A stretch of DNA of 64,000 nt from DASQMT01 sp963839615. Its GTDB lineage: Bacteria > Actinomycetota > Thermoleophilia > Solirubrobacterales > Solirubrobacteraceae. Both the position numbers and the translations under genes were made by a program. Position 1 is the stretch's first letter. Every line of letters begins with the position of its first letter. The notes under the pieces were generated by a model. It had not been told where the DNA came from, ran no database searches, and saw only the letters and a program-made list of their open reading frames with translations. Below, one piece after another: positions 17,723 to 28,958 of the stretch. The stretch is taken from the NCBI GenBank assembly GCA_963839615.1, contig CAWIVY010000006.1:124001-188000 (forward strand), in the 5' to 3' direction.

Positions 17723-19591
17723 GTGGCCACCGAAACCCTCCGGAAGGACAAGCTCGCCGAGCAGCGGCGCGCGCTGCCCGACGCGCCCGGCGTCTACCTG
17801 TTCCGGGACGCCGCAGGGCGCGTCATCTACGTCGGCAAGGCCAAGTCGATCCGCAAGCGGGTCGCCTCGCATTTCAGCTCGCGCAGCAGCCTCAGCACGT
17901 TCATCGACCAGATCGAGTCGCTGGTCGTCCACACCGAGGCGGAGGCCCTGCTCACCGAGCAGAACTTCATCAAGCAGTACCGGCCGCGCTTCAACATCCG
18001 GCTGCGCGACGACAAGTCCTACCCGTACATCGCGATCAGCCTCGACGAGGACTTCCCGCGGGTGTACTTCACGCGCGAGCGCCATCGGCGCGAGCGCGCC
18101 TACTTCGGGCCCTACTCGAGCGCGAAGCGCGTGCGCGGCACGCTCGACCTGCTCGGCAAGATCTTCCTGTTCCGCTCCTGCGAGGGGGCCGAGCCGGGGC
18201 GCCGCTCGGGCTCGCCGTGCCTGGACTACTACATCAAGCGCTGCGGGGCCCCGTGCGTCGGATACGTGTCGCGCGAGGAGTACCGCGAGGGCATCGACGG
18301 CGTGATCGCGTTCCTGTCCGGCCGCTTCCGCCAGATCGAGCGCGACCTCGAGCAGCGGATGCACTTCGCGGCGGGCGAGCAGAACTACGAGCAGGCGGCA
18401 CTCGAGCGCAACCGCCTGCAGGCCGTCAAGGCGCTGCTCGAGCGCCAGCGGGTCGCCACCGAGGGTTCGGGCACGTTCGACGCCGTCGCGGTCGACGTCG
18501 ACGGGATGGAGGCCAACGCGCAGGTCTTCCAGGTCCGCGACGGCGTGCTCTCGGACCGCCAGTCGTTCTACCTCGACAACCAGGGCGAGCAGGAGCCGGC
18601 GATCGTCGCCGAGGAGTTCCTGTTGCAGTACTACACGAGCGCGCTCGCGATCCCGTCGCTCGTCGTCGTGCAGCAGGAGCTGGCGGAGGGATCCGAGCTC
18701 GGCGTCCTGGCCGAGCTGCTGGGCGAGCGCCGCGGCGGCGCGGTCGAGATCCGGGCGGCCGAGCGCGGCGGCAAGCTGCGCATCCTCGAGCTCGCGGAAC
18801 GCAACGCGCGGCTGGCGCTCGATCAGGAGAAGCTCAAGGCCGAGCGCCGGCGCCAGCAGCGCGTCGAGGCGCTCGCCGGGCTGCAGCGGGCGCTGAGCCT
18901 CGACGCGCTCCCGGTGCGGATCGAGTGCTTCGACATCTCGCACGTCGGCGGCACCCACACGGTGGCGTCGATGGTCGTGTTCGAGGGCGGCGCGCCGAAG
19001 AAGGCCGATTACAGGCGTTTCACCATTCGCAGCCATGACAACAACGACGATTTCGCCTCGATGAACGAGGTGCTCTCACGCCGCCAGGCGCAGTTCGAGC
19101 GCCAGCACGAGCGCTCCCCGTACGACGCCGACCGCGACGCCTCGTTCGCCGCGCTGCCGAACCTGATCGTGATCGACGGCGGCCTGGGCCAGCTCTCGGC
19201 CGGCCTGGAAGCGCTGGAGGGGTTCCGGGAGCGCGGCGTCGTCGTCGTGTCGCTCGCGAAGCGGATCGAGGAGGTCTTCGTGCCCGGTGCGGCGCAGCCG
19301 CTCAGGCTGCCGCACGACACGCCCGAGCTCCAGCTGCTCCAGCGCGTGCGCGACGAGGCCCACCGGTTCGCGATCACCCATCACCGGATCCGGCGCGACA
19401 AGGCGATGACGGAGTCGATCATGGACGACCTGCCGGGCGTCGGGCCGAACCGCAAGCGCGCGCTGCTGCGCCACTTCGGGTCGCCCGAGGCCGTGCTCGG
19501 GGCGACCCGCGAGCAGCTCGAGGCCGTGCCCGGGCTGCCCGCGAAGGTCGGCCGCGATCTCTACCACCACCTGAACAAGACGGGCCGCTGA
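17723..19591 (+). CDS. uvrC: Excinuclease ABC subunit C
   Basis: A 622-residue nuclease of nucleotide excision repair that cuts on both sides of a lesion. The GIY-YIG domain lies at ~20-98 (GVYLFRDAAG, VIYVGKAKSIRKRV). The Cys cluster is PCLDYYIKRCGAPCVGYV. The UVR motif at ~210-245 (FAAGEQNYEQAALERNRLQA) contacts UvrB. The RNase H-like 5' nuclease is at ~390-530 (IECFDISHVGGTHTVASMV, LIVIDGGLGQL). A tandem helix-hairpin-helix end is DLPGVGPNRKRALLRHFGS. GTG 17723 was chosen because it follows GGGAGAAA; longer frames lack a site. It shares its last base with the rapZ start, as in many actinobacteria. Confidence 0.97.
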   Translation: MATETLRKDKLAEQRRALPDAPGVYLFRDAAGRVIYVGKAKSIRKRVASHFSSRSSLSTFIDQIESLVVHTEAEALLTEQNFIKQYRPRFNIRLRDDKSYPYIAISLDEDFPRVYFTRERHRRERAYFGPYSSAKRVRGTLDLLGKIFLFRSCEGAEPGRRSGSPCLDYYIKRCGAPCVGYVSREEYREGIDGVIAFLSGRFRQIERDLEQRMHFAAGEQNYEQAALERNRLQAVKALLERQRVATEGSGTFDAVAVDVDGMEANAQVFQVRDGVLSDRQSFYLDNQGEQEPAIVAEEFLLQYYTSALAIPSLVVVQQELAEGSELGVLAELLGERRGGAVEIRAAERGGKLRILELAERNARLALDQEKLKAERRRQQRVEALAGLQRALSLDALPVRIECFDISHVGGTHTVASMVVFEGGAPKKADYRRFTIRSHDNNDDFASMNEVLSRRQAQFERQHERSPYDADRDASFAALPNLIVIDGGLGQLSAGLEALEGFRERGVVVVSLAKRIEEVFVPGAAQPLRLPHDTPELQLLQRVRDEAHRFAITHHRIRRDKAMTESIMDDLPGVGPNRKRALLRHFGSPEAVLGATREQLEAVPGLPAKVGRDLYHHLNKTGR

Positions 19592-20481
19592 TGGGCAAGC
19601 TGAGCGACCTCGTCGTGATCTCCGGCTTCTCGGGGGCGGGCAAGTCGTCGGCGATGAACGTCTTCGACGACGCCGGCTACTTCTGCGTCGACAACCTGCC
19701 GGCGGGGATGATCCGCTCGCTGTCGGACCTCTTCCTGCACGAGGGCTCCAAGGTGGAGCGCGCCTGCGTCGTGTCCGACCTGCGCGCGGGCGACTACTTC
19801 GAGGTGCTCGCGGAGGTGCTCGACCAGCTCGCGGCGGCCAGCCACGTCACCACGCGGGTGCTGTTCCTCGAGGCCGACGAGGACCAGCTGCTGACCCGCT
19901 ACCGGGAGACGCGCCGGCGCCACCCGCAGGCCCGCAACGGCAACGTCGCCGACGGCATCCGGCGCGAGCGCGAGCTGCTGGCGAAGATCCGCGAGCGCGC
20001 CGACACGGTGATCGACACGACCGGCCTGAGCGCCGCCGCGCTACGGCGCAAGGTCGCCTCCGAGATGCTCGCACCGACCGAGACCGGCAAGCTCGCGGTC
20101 ACGTTCGGCTCCTTCGGCCACAAGCACGGCCCCGCGCGCGACGCCGACCTCGTGCTCGACGTCCGCTTCCTGCCCAACCCGCACTGGGAGGCGGAGCTGC
20201 GCCCGCTGACCGGCTTCGACCGGCGCATCGTCCAGTACGTCGGGCGCGACGGCCGCCTGAAGGAGTTCTACGACCGCGTCCTGCCGCTGCTCGAGTACCT
20301 GCTGCCGCAGTACGTCAGCGAGGGCAAGGCGCACCTCGTCGTGGCGATCGGCTGCACCGGTGGGCGCCATCGCTCGGTCGTGATCGCCGAGGACCTCGCG
20401 GCGCACTTCGTCAACGACGGCCGCTACTTCGTCGAGGTGCAACACCGCGACGTGGACCGGGCGCCCGCGCGGACCGAGTAG
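19591..20481 (+). CDS. rapZ: RNase adapter / nucleotide-binding protein RapZ
   Basis: A 296-residue P-loop protein. Walker A is GFSGAGKSSAMN and the following FCVDNLPAGM is family-specific. DTTGLSAAALRRKV and the C-terminal ligand-sensing domain (GCTGGRHRSVVIAEDLA) complete it. In Gram-negatives RapZ controls amino-sugar synthesis; in actinobacteria it sits with uvrC. The ATG overlaps the uvrC stop (TGATG). The usual downstream partners yvcK and whiA are not found: gap comes next after 185 bases. Confidence 0.95.
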   Translation: MGKLSDLVVISGFSGAGKSSAMNVFDDAGYFCVDNLPAGMIRSLSDLFLHEGSKVERACVVSDLRAGDYFEVLAEVLDQLAAASHVTTRVLFLEADEDQLLTRYRETRRRHPQARNGNVADGIRRERELLAKIRERADTVIDTTGLSAAALRRKVASEMLAPTETGKLAVTFGSFGHKHGPARDADLVLDVRFLPNPHWEAELRPLTGFDRRIVQYVGRDGRLKEFYDRVLPLLEYLLPQYVSEGKAHLVVAIGCTGGRHRSVVIAEDLAAHFVNDGRYFVEVQHRDVDRAPARTE

Positions 20482-20555
20482 CACCGCCCAACCCCCGACG
20501 GGCCCGCGCGTTGGTCGTGCACCCGCCTCTGTCGGGGGGAAGGGTGCCGTGACGC

Positions 20556-20577
20556 GGGCCGGGCGAGAGCCCGGCCC
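20556..20577 (+). terminator. GC hairpin with GAGA loop after rapZ
   Basis: GGGCCGGGC, loop GAGA, GCCCGGCCC: nine perfect pairs in the 185-base gap between rapZ and gap, followed by CGTTGCGG. It probably ends the uvrC-rapZ transcript. The rest of the gap shows no gene; a run with -10-like GGTACCGT near 20615 may belong to the gap promoter. Confidence 0.65.
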
Positions 20578-20666
20578 CGTTGCGGTGTTACGCGTGAGCG
20601 ACCCGGTGGGACGCGGTACCGTGCCTGCCTGCCGCACCTATCCGTGAAGAAAGGGTTCTCACCGCC

Positions 20667-21672
<1,006 letters not shown>

Positions 21673-21686
<14 letters not shown>

Positions 21687-22809
21687 CGAGCTCGACGTCG
21701 AGGGCAAGCGCGTGCTGGTCCGGGTGGACTTCAACGTCCCCCTCGGTGGAGACGGGCGCATCACCGACGACGCGCGCATCCAGGCGGCGCTCCCGACGCT
21801 GCGGGAGCTGCGCGAGAAGGGCGCGCGGCTGCTGCTGGCGGCGCACCTCGGGCGGCCGAAGGGGCGCGACCCGAAGCTCTCGCTGCAGCCCGTCGCGGAG
21901 CGGCTGGCCGAGCTGCTCGGCGAGCCGGTCGAGCTCGCGCCGTCGCTCGACGAGGTCCCCGGCGGCGACGTCGTGATGCTCGAGAACGTGCGCTTCGAGC
22001 CGGGTGAGACCGAGAACGACGGCGAGCTCGCGCAGCGCTACGCGGCGCTGGCCGACGCCTACGTCAACGACGCCTTCGGCGCGGCGCACCGGGCGCACGC
22101 CTCCACCGAGGCCGTCGCGAAGCTGCTGCCGAGCGCGGCCGGCCGGCTGCTCGAGCGCGAGGTCACGACTCTGGCGGGCATCCTGCGCGACCCGCGGCGG
22201 CCGCTCGTCGCGGTCGTCGGCGGGGCCAAGGTGACGGACAAGATCGGCGTGCTCAAAGCCTTCCTGGAGAACGCCGACCGGGTCCTGATCGGCGGGGCGA
22301 TGTGCTTTCCATTCTTCGCGGCGCAGGGACACGGCGTCGGCGACTCGCTCTGCGAGGAGGAGGGGCTCGAACCGGCGCGCCGCGTCCTCGCGACGGGCGG
22401 CGAGAAGCTGCGGCTGCCGGTCGACCTGGTCGCCGGGCGCGAGTTCTCCGCCGATACCGAGGTCCGGCCGATCGACGGCGTCGACGTTCCCGACGGCTGG
22501 ATGGGCCTCGACATCGGGCACCGCAGCGCGGACGGCTACGCCGAGGCGATCCGCGCGGCCGGCACGGTGTTCTGGAACGGCCCGATGGGCGCCTTCGAGC
22601 TCGAGCCGTTCGCCGCCGGCACGCGCACCGTCGCCGAGGCGATCGCCGATTCGGACGCCGTGACCGTCGTCGGCGGCGGCGACTCGGCGGCCGCCATGGC
22701 CCAGTTCGGCCTCGCCGACAAGGTCACCCACATGTCCACCGGCGGCGGCGCGTCGCTGGAGCTGATCGAGGGCAAGCGACTCCCGGGCGTGGAGGCGCTC
22801 AGCGCATGA
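21673..22809 (+). CDS. pgk: Phosphoglycerate kinase
   Basis: A 378-residue enzyme making ATP from 1,3-bisphosphoglycerate. The N-terminal substrate site is VLVRVDFNVPLGG; the later signature regions are AHLGRPKG, LENVRFEPGE, VNDAFGAAHRAHAS and GGAKVTDKIGVL. The C-terminal nucleotide site is VVGGGDSAAAMAQFGL followed by HMSTGGGASLELIEG. The start is GTG 21673, 14 bases before the gap stop. The stop overlaps tpiA by four bases. Confidence 0.97.
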
Positions 22810-23568
22810 GCCGAACTCCGTTCATCGCCGGCAACTGGAAGCTGCACAAGACGATCGCCGAGGCCGAGCGCTACATCGCGGCGCTGCTGCCGCGCGTCGC
22901 CGCCGTCGACGGCGTCGAGATCGTCATCTGCCCGTCGTTCCTCTCGCTCCAGGCGCTCGTGGACTCGGCACGCGGCTCGCAGGTGGCGATCTACGCGCAG
23001 ACGATGCACGAGGCGGACGAGGGCGCCTACACGGGCGAGGTCTCCGCCCCGATGCTGACCGAGATCGACGTCGCGGGCGTCGTGCTCGGCCACTCCGAGC
23101 GCCGCGAGCTACTTCAACGAGACCGACCGGGCGCTGCAGCTCAAGGTGCCGAAGGCGCTCGAGGCCGGGCTGACGCCGATCCTCTGCGTCGGCGAGACCG
23201 AGGACGAGCGCGAGCGCGGCGAGACCGAGCGCAAGCTGCGCAACCAGGTCCAGGAGGGGCTCGAGAAGGTCCCCGCCGAGCGGCTGCCCGAGGTCGTCAT
23301 CGCGTACGAGCCGATCTGGGCGATCGGCACGGGGCGGGTCGCGACGCCCGAGCAGGCGCAGGAGGCCGCGGGCTTCGTGCGCGCGCTGGTGGCGGGTCGC
23401 GACAAGGCCGCGGCCGAGCAGGTGCGGATCCTCTACGGCGGCTCGTGCAAGCCCGACAACGCCGCCGAGCTGATGGCGCTGCCCGACGTCGACGGCGCGC
23501 TCGTCGGCGGCGCGAGCCTGGATCCCGCCGACTTCGGCGCGATCGTGGAGATCGCCGCCGGCGCATGA
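22806..23568 (+). CDS. tpiA: Triosephosphate isomerase (frame broken by an extra C at 23109)
   Basis: Interconverts the triose phosphates. The first frame has FIAGNWKLHK (catalytic Lys12) and VVLGHSERRE (catalytic His). The second has PILCVGETEDERERGETE, VIAYEPIWAIGTGRVATP (catalytic Glu) and ILYGGSCKPDNAAEL. Dropping the C at 23109 (GAG-C-TAC) restores YFNETDRALQLKVPKALEAG and a normal ~253-residue enzyme. All catalytic residues are present, so the gene is very probably functional in the organism. It starts ATG 22806 in the pgk stop; the stop overlaps gpmI by four bases. Confidence 0.94.
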
Positions 23569-25038
23569 CCGTCCCGGCGGTCTGCCTCGTCGTGCTCGAC
23601 GGCTGGGGCCTCGCGCCCGACGGGCCGGGCAACGCCGTGGCGCTCGCCGACACGCCGGTGTTCGACGCGTTGTGGGCCGAGCGTCCGCGTACGACGCTGA
23701 CCGCCAAGGGCGAGGCCGTCGGGCTGCCGGAGGGCCAGATGGGCAACTCCGAGGTCGGCCATCTCAACCTCGGCGCAGGGGCGATCGTGCCGCAGGACCT
23801 GGCGCGCATCGACGCCACGGTCGCGGACGGCACGCTGGGCGAGAACGAGACGCTGCAGGCCGCGCTGCGCGGCGCCGAGCGCGTGCACCTGATCGGTCTC
23901 GTCTCGAGCGGCGGCGTGCACTCCTCCGAGGAGCACCTCAAGGCGTTGATCGGGCTCGCCGCCGACTGGGACGTGCCGGAGCTCGTGATCCACGCGTTCA
24001 CCGACGGGCGCGACACGTCGCCGACCTCGGGCGCGGACTCGATCGCTGGCATCGAGGCGGTCTGCCGCGAGCGCGGCACCGGACGCATCGGCTCGGTGAT
24101 CGGCCGCTACTACGCGATGGACCGCGACCAGCGCGAGGAGCGGACGCAGGCCGCGTTCGACCTGCTGTGCGAGGGGAAGGCCGAGCACCATGCCGACAGC
24201 GGCGAGGCCGCGGTGCGGGCCGCGTACGAGCGCGACGAGACCGATGAGTTCATCACGGCCACGACGGTCGGCGAGGAGGCGCGCATCCGCCCAGGCGACT
24301 CGGTGCTCGCGTTCAACTTCCGCCCCGACCGGATGCGCCAGATCACCACGAAGCTGGCCGAGGTCGTCGACCGCTACACGACGCTCACCCAGTACGACGA
24401 GGACTGGAGCTTCCCGGTCGCCTTCCCGCCGCACCGGCCGGAGATCACGATCGGAGCGGTGATCTCCGCCGCCGGCCACGCGCAGCTGCACGTCGCGGAG
24501 ACCGAGAAGTACCCGCACGTGACGTACTTCTTCAACGGTGGCCGGGAGGACCCCTACGAGGGCGAGGTGCGCGACATCGCGCCTTCGCCGCGCGACGTGC
24601 CGACCTACGACCACAAGCCGGAGATGAGCGCGCGCGAGGCGACCGAGGCGTTCCTGGGCCACTGGGCCGAGCAGGAGTTCGCGTTCGCGATCATCAACTA
24701 CGCGAACGCCGACATGGTCGGCCACACGGGGGTGATCGAGGCGGCGGTCACGGCGGTCGAGACCGTCGACGAGTGCCTCGGGCGGATCGTCGAGGCGGTC
24801 CACGCCAAGGGCGGCGCGTGCATCGTCACCGCCGACCATGGCAACGCCGATGAGATGCTCGAGGAGGACGGCTCGCCCGACACCGCGCACTCGCTCAACC
24901 CCGTGCCGTTCGTCGTGACCGCCGGGACCGAGGCGCTCGACAGGCGAGGGGATCCTGGCCGACGTGGCGCCGACCGCGCTGGCTCTGCTCGGGATCGACC
25001 AGCCCGAGCAGATGACCGGCCGTTCGCTGCTCGCGTAG
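23565..25038 (+). CDS. gpmI: Cofactor-independent phosphoglycerate mutase (frame broken by one extra base near 24943)
   Basis: Converts 3- to 2-phosphoglycerate using two Mn ions. The start ATG 23565 gives VVLDGWGLAPDG, the catalytic Ser62 in GQMGNSEVGHLN, HAFTDGRDTSPTSG, RYYAMDRD, FNFRPDRMRQIT, FFNGGREDPYEGE and the metal site IVTADHGNADEM. Near 24943 (CTCGACAGGCGAG) the frame moves by one extra base and continues GILADVAPTALALLGIDQ, MTGRSLLA, stop TAG 25036-25038. The total is ~490 residues. Only four bases separate it from the converging metalloprotease gene, so the two 3' ends abut with no terminator between. Confidence 0.93.
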
Positions 25039-25042
25039 CGGC

Positions 25043-28000
25043 TCAGCGCCTGGCGCGCGAGAGCCTGACCGACTTCTTGAGCTTGCTCCCGCCGGGCAGC
25101 CGCAGCTCGAGCTTGACCCGCTTGGAGCGGCCCGGCCGGATCGTCCTGCGCGCCTTGGCCGTCAGCCGGAGCGTCTTCGTGACCGTGCGGCCGCGCCGGA
25201 CCTGGGTCGTCGCGCGGGCGAGCCGCTTGCCCTTGCGCGTCAGGACGGTCAGCCGTGCCCTGCCGAGCGGAGCGGTGTCGCCAAACGCGACCTTGACCTT
25301 GAAGAAGCCCTTGCGATTGGCCTTGAGCCGGCTGTCGACCAGGCGGCTCGCCTTCGCCACGGGTGGCGGTGGTGGCGGCGGCGGGGGCTGCGGCGGTGCG
25401 GCGGCGGTCACGAGCGAGGCGTCGCGGCCCTCGTAGCGCTGGCCGTCGCGCAGCGCCACGACGCGGAAGTGGTAGCGGCTCGAGGGCTGCAGGCCGGCCG
25501 CCACGGCGCCGACGGGCACCGGGCTCTCGCCGCCGCCCAGCGTCTGCGCCGTCACGGTGGAGCCGTAGGCGGTCGTGAGGCCGTATTCGAAGATCACCTG
25601 CGCGGCGCCGCCGTGCGGCGTCACGGTCGCCGTCAGCCCGGCCGCGGTCGCGGCGACGCCCTGCGCCCCGCCGGTCTCGACGCTGGGCCCGAGCTGAGAT
25701 CCCGGCGTCTTGGCGACGTGGAGCTCGGCGACGTCGAGGAACTCCGCCCCGCTGCCGCCGACGCCGGCGTCCTGCGGCGTCCTGGCGTTCAGCGTCACGT
25801 ACCGCACGCGCGGAGCGGAGGCACCCGCGAGGAACTGCAGCGCGCCGCCGGCGTCGCCGGGGAACGCGCCGGGAAGCCCGAGCGGGCGGAGCTCGCCGTC
25901 GGGGCCGGTCGAGCCGCGCACCTGGTAGTCGCGCAACGCGGCAGTCGGGTCGTCGCCGCAGCCGGCGCCGGGGTCGATCGCCACCCTCGCGACGTCGACG
26001 GGCGCGCCGAGGTCGATCACGATCTCCTGGCCGTCCGTCGTGCGCTCGCTGCCCCACACCACGTCCGCCCGGTCGTCGATCAGCCCGCCCGGCCCGCAGC
26101 CGCTGGCGCTGTTGTCCGGGCCGGTGAAGCGCTCGACCGAGGCGCCGTTCGCGGCCGAGGACCAGTCGCGCACGAGCGTGAAGTCGACGTTGACGAGCGC
26201 CCCGGCGCTCACCGTCACGTCGTCGCGCGCCTCCCGGTGGCCCGCGCCGCGGGCGATCATCAGCGGGTAGGCGCCGGCCGGCGCATCGAACTGGTAGTCG
26301 CCCGCCGCGCCCGTGTCGGCGGCCAGCTCGGGGCCGAGGCCGCCGCGGCCCTGCGTGTCGTGGCCCGCGATGCCGACGTGCGCGCCCGCGAGCGGCCGCC
26401 CGTCGTCGTCGCGCACGGTGCCGCTCACGGTGCCCCGCTCGCCGCTCGGCGGCGGCGCGCTGAAGTTGGCGACCGGCGCGATGTCGCTGCTGCCGTCGGT
26501 CGAGGCGAAGTAGCCCATGCCGCGGTCCTGGAACACCTGCCAGACGTCCGTGTCGACCCCGTCGTGTGCGAGCAGGATCGCGTTGCGCATGTCGAGGAAC
26601 GACGGCTCGGGCGGCGCGAGCCGGAGCGCCTCGGTGATGACTTCACGCGCGGTCTCCGCGCCGAGCGCCGTGCGCAGGTCCCACAGCGTCTGCGCCCAGA
26701 TCTCGCCGTCCGTCGTGGACCTCGGGGCCGCCGGCGATCTCGCCGAACTGGGCATAGGTGTAGCCGACGGGGACCGGCGTGTCGATCGACTGCGTGCGCA
26801 GCCCGTCCGGGTTGCCATCGTCCAGGTAGCTGCCGAGCCGGACGTTCGTCGAGGTCGGGGTCGATCAGCCCGTCGGCGACGAGGTAGTCGAGCGCGTAGT
26901 AATCGCTCGTGCCCTCGTCGATCGCGCCGGCCTGCTCCGTGTTGAGCGCGCCGAACCCCTGCGCGTCGGTGACGAGCCGGCCGGAGAGCCCATGCGTGTA
27001 CTCGTGGAAGACCAGCGAGGCGTCGTTGGCGCCGTCGTAGTCGCCATACGGCGAACCGACGTTGGAGAAGAGGTTCACCTGGAGGTGGGCGGGCTCACCG
27101 TCGGGGAGCGTGAGGAAGCTGGCGTTGTTGACGTGCTCCTCGTCGAGGACCGCCGCGCCGTCGAGGGCTTGCGCGAGCACGGGGTCGTCGTCGCGGAAGC
27201 CGTCGAACGAGATCGGCGGCTGTGCGAGGTGGGCGCGGAACCTGTTCACGAGGTAGAAGAGCTGCGTCGCGCTCTGGTTGCGGTTGGCCTGCCACGAATT
27301 CGCCACGGCGGCGTCCCAGGTACACGGCGCGGTCGGGCAGTCGGCCGCTCCGGGGAACTCGGTCAGCGCGTCGTTCCAGACTGAGACCTCGTCCTCGGCG
27401 CGGGGCGCGAGGCTGCCGACCTGCACGTGGTCGGTCGGGTCGACGAAGGCGTGCGCGAACGGGTTCTCGAGCTTGCCGGCGCCGGGCGCGAGCCACGCGT
27501 CGGGGAAGGTGAAGGGCTCTTGCGGCGTATCGCGCGGGTTGAATCGGATGATCCGTGCCGCGCCCGCGAAGTCGACGCGGTTGTTGCGGCGCACGACCAT
27601 GCCGTTCCCCGTATCGACGATCGCGTCATAGACCTCGCTCGACGACACCGGGGCGAGCACGCGCCAACCCAGCCGGGCGCCGTCCCCGTCCTGGTAGAGC
27701 GCCAGCGCGGCCCTGCCCCCGTCCGCGAACGTCGTCACCCGCTCGGCGCCGCCGGCGCGGCGCGACACCGCGACCTTCGCATGCGCGATCGCCGCGTAGG
27801 CGCGCTCCGCGCTCACGGCGGGCTCGATCGACGCCACCGCGAGGTCCGGCGCTGGCGCGCCCGTCACGCTCAGCAGGCGGCCGGAGGCGCTCACAGCCGC
27901 CTGCAGCTGCGTGTCGGCGGACGGGATCCCGCGGTAGCGCTGTTCCCACGTCAGGTGCTCGACCCCGTCCGCGCGGGTGCTGCGGGCGAGCCGGAGGGTG

Positions 28001-28338
28001 TCGAGATCGCCGCGGTCGAGGCCGAAGACGCCCTCGCGGTCGCGCACGTAGCCGAGCGCGACGTCGGCCGCGCTCGCCGCACTGCGACCGGTGAGGAAGC
28101 CGTCGAGCTTCGCGACCGCGCGCGGCGTGCCGGTGCGCGGCTCGCCCGTGACGAGGCCGAAGCGCCCGAGCCGGTCGCGCAGCGCGGCGCCCGGCGCCCG
28201 CTCCTGCCCGCGTGCCCGCGCGTCGAAGTCGCCGCGCTCCGGCGTATCCGCCGCGGCCGGCGCGGCGAGCGCCAGCAGTGACGCCACGGAGACGAGCGCG
28301 CGCCACCGGGCGCGTGCGGGTACGGCGGACGAAATCAA
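25043..28338 (-). CDS. Secreted M36 (fungalysin-like) metalloprotease with C-terminal adhesion-type modules (two frame breaks)
   Basis: About 1,098 codons, starting TTG 28338 behind GGAGGAAAG, with signal peptide ..LVSVASLLALAAPAAA. An FTP-like propeptide (LTWEQRYRGIPSADTQLQ) precedes the catalytic domain: zinc site LVFHEYTHGLSGRL and third ligand Glu in GAIDEGTSDYYALDYL. After the peptidase come a carboxypeptidase-regulatory repeat (GTVRDDDGRPLAGAHVGIAG), a discoidin-like domain, an FN3-like section (FEYGLTTAYGSTV), a nine-proline linker and a basic beta domain. Extra bases near 26848 and 26717 break the frame just after the zinc site; between them NVRLGSYLDDGNPDGL reads correctly. Likely exported and self-processed. 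Confidence 0.88.
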
Positions 28339-28448
28339 GGCGGGACTTTCCTCCGAGCGGGCGAGACCGGCGAAGAGCCGCCCTCCGCGGCTCACGCACC
28401 AGGGTAGGGAGGGTCGGACCGCAGCACCACCCCGTCTTGGAGTAATCG

Positions 28449-28479
28449 GTTGACCGGGCAACTAATTTGGGGATATCCT
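28449..28479 (+). promoter_or_regulatory. marR promoter with overlapping palindromic operator
   Basis: GTTGACCGGGCAAC (28449-28462) is a near-perfect palindrome (one mismatched pair). It contains the -35 TTGACC (28450-28455). An 18-base spacer leads to TATCCT (28474-28479), and the start codon follows at 28488, so the mRNA has almost no leader. The placement suggests self-repression by the MarR protein, which is inference. Confidence 0.6.
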
Positions 28480-28487
28480 CTCGCCCC

Positions 28488-28958
28488 ATGACGTCTCCCA
28501 CGCCGCAGATCGAGGAGCTCACCGCGATCGAGTTGGGGGCCTGGCGGGGGATGCTGCGGGTGCACGCCGCACTCGTGCGCGAGCTCGACGCCGAGCTCGA
28601 GGCGGCGCACGGCCTGCCGCTCTCTTCCTACGACGTCCTGATCTACCTGCGCGAGGCGCCGGCGAAGCGGCTGCGGATGGCCGAGCTCGCCGACAGCGTG
28701 CTGCTCAGCCGCTCCGGCATGACCCGCCTGGTCGACAGGCTGGTGCGCGAGGGCCTGATCGTGCGCGACACGTGCGAGTCCGACGGCCGCGGCAGCTTCG
28801 CCGTCCTGACCGACGAGGGCGAGAAGCTGCTCGCCCGCGCGCGCCCCACGCACCTCGAGGGCGTGCGCAAGCGCTACCTGCGCCACTTCTCGGACGACGA
28901 GCTGGGGACGCTCGCCGGATTCTGGGAGCGGGTCGAGCCCGGCGCGGCGCAGACTTGA
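28488..28958 (+). CDS. MarR-family transcriptional regulator
   Basis: A 156-residue dimeric winged-helix repressor. The dimerisation helix is at the N-terminus (LGAWRGMLRVHAALVRELDA). The winged helix at ~45-110 has LRMAELADSVLLSRSGMTRLVDRLVREGLI and the wing DGRGSFAVLTDEGEKLL. Start is ATG 28488. It diverges from the M36 protease gene and precedes hsp20, whose -35 element overlaps the marR stop codon. Target and ligand unknown. Confidence 0.9.
   Translation: MTSPTPQIEELTAIELGAWRGMLRVHAALVRELDAELEAAHGLPLSSYDVLIYLREAPAKRLRMAELADSVLLSRSGMTRLVDRLVREGLIVRDTCESDGRGSFAVLTDEGEKLLARARPTHLEGVRKRYLRHFSDDELGTLAGFWERVEPGAAQT

Noticed and set aside
17645..19036. Minus-strand open frame continuing the glycosidase-like protein by ~460 residues across uvrC
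   Set aside because: It is the antisense shadow of uvrC in GC-rich codons. The signal peptide at 17644 marks the true start.
20482..20666. Possible structured RNA (SRP-like) between rapZ and gap
   Set aside because: The hairpins present are simple GC stems. The SRP tetraloop/Alu-type core sequence was not found.
23109..23109. Programmed +1 ribosomal frameshift in tpiA
   Set aside because: There is no slippery codon with adjacent stop as in prfB, and thirteen other genes or sites show the same kind of step, so a sequence error is much more likely. It is kept only as the alternative in the first finding.
26719..26818. A separate small protein at the start of the second M36 frame
   Set aside because: The conserved text NVRLGSYLDDGNPDGL bridges the two larger pieces in the third frame, showing one gene with two steps.
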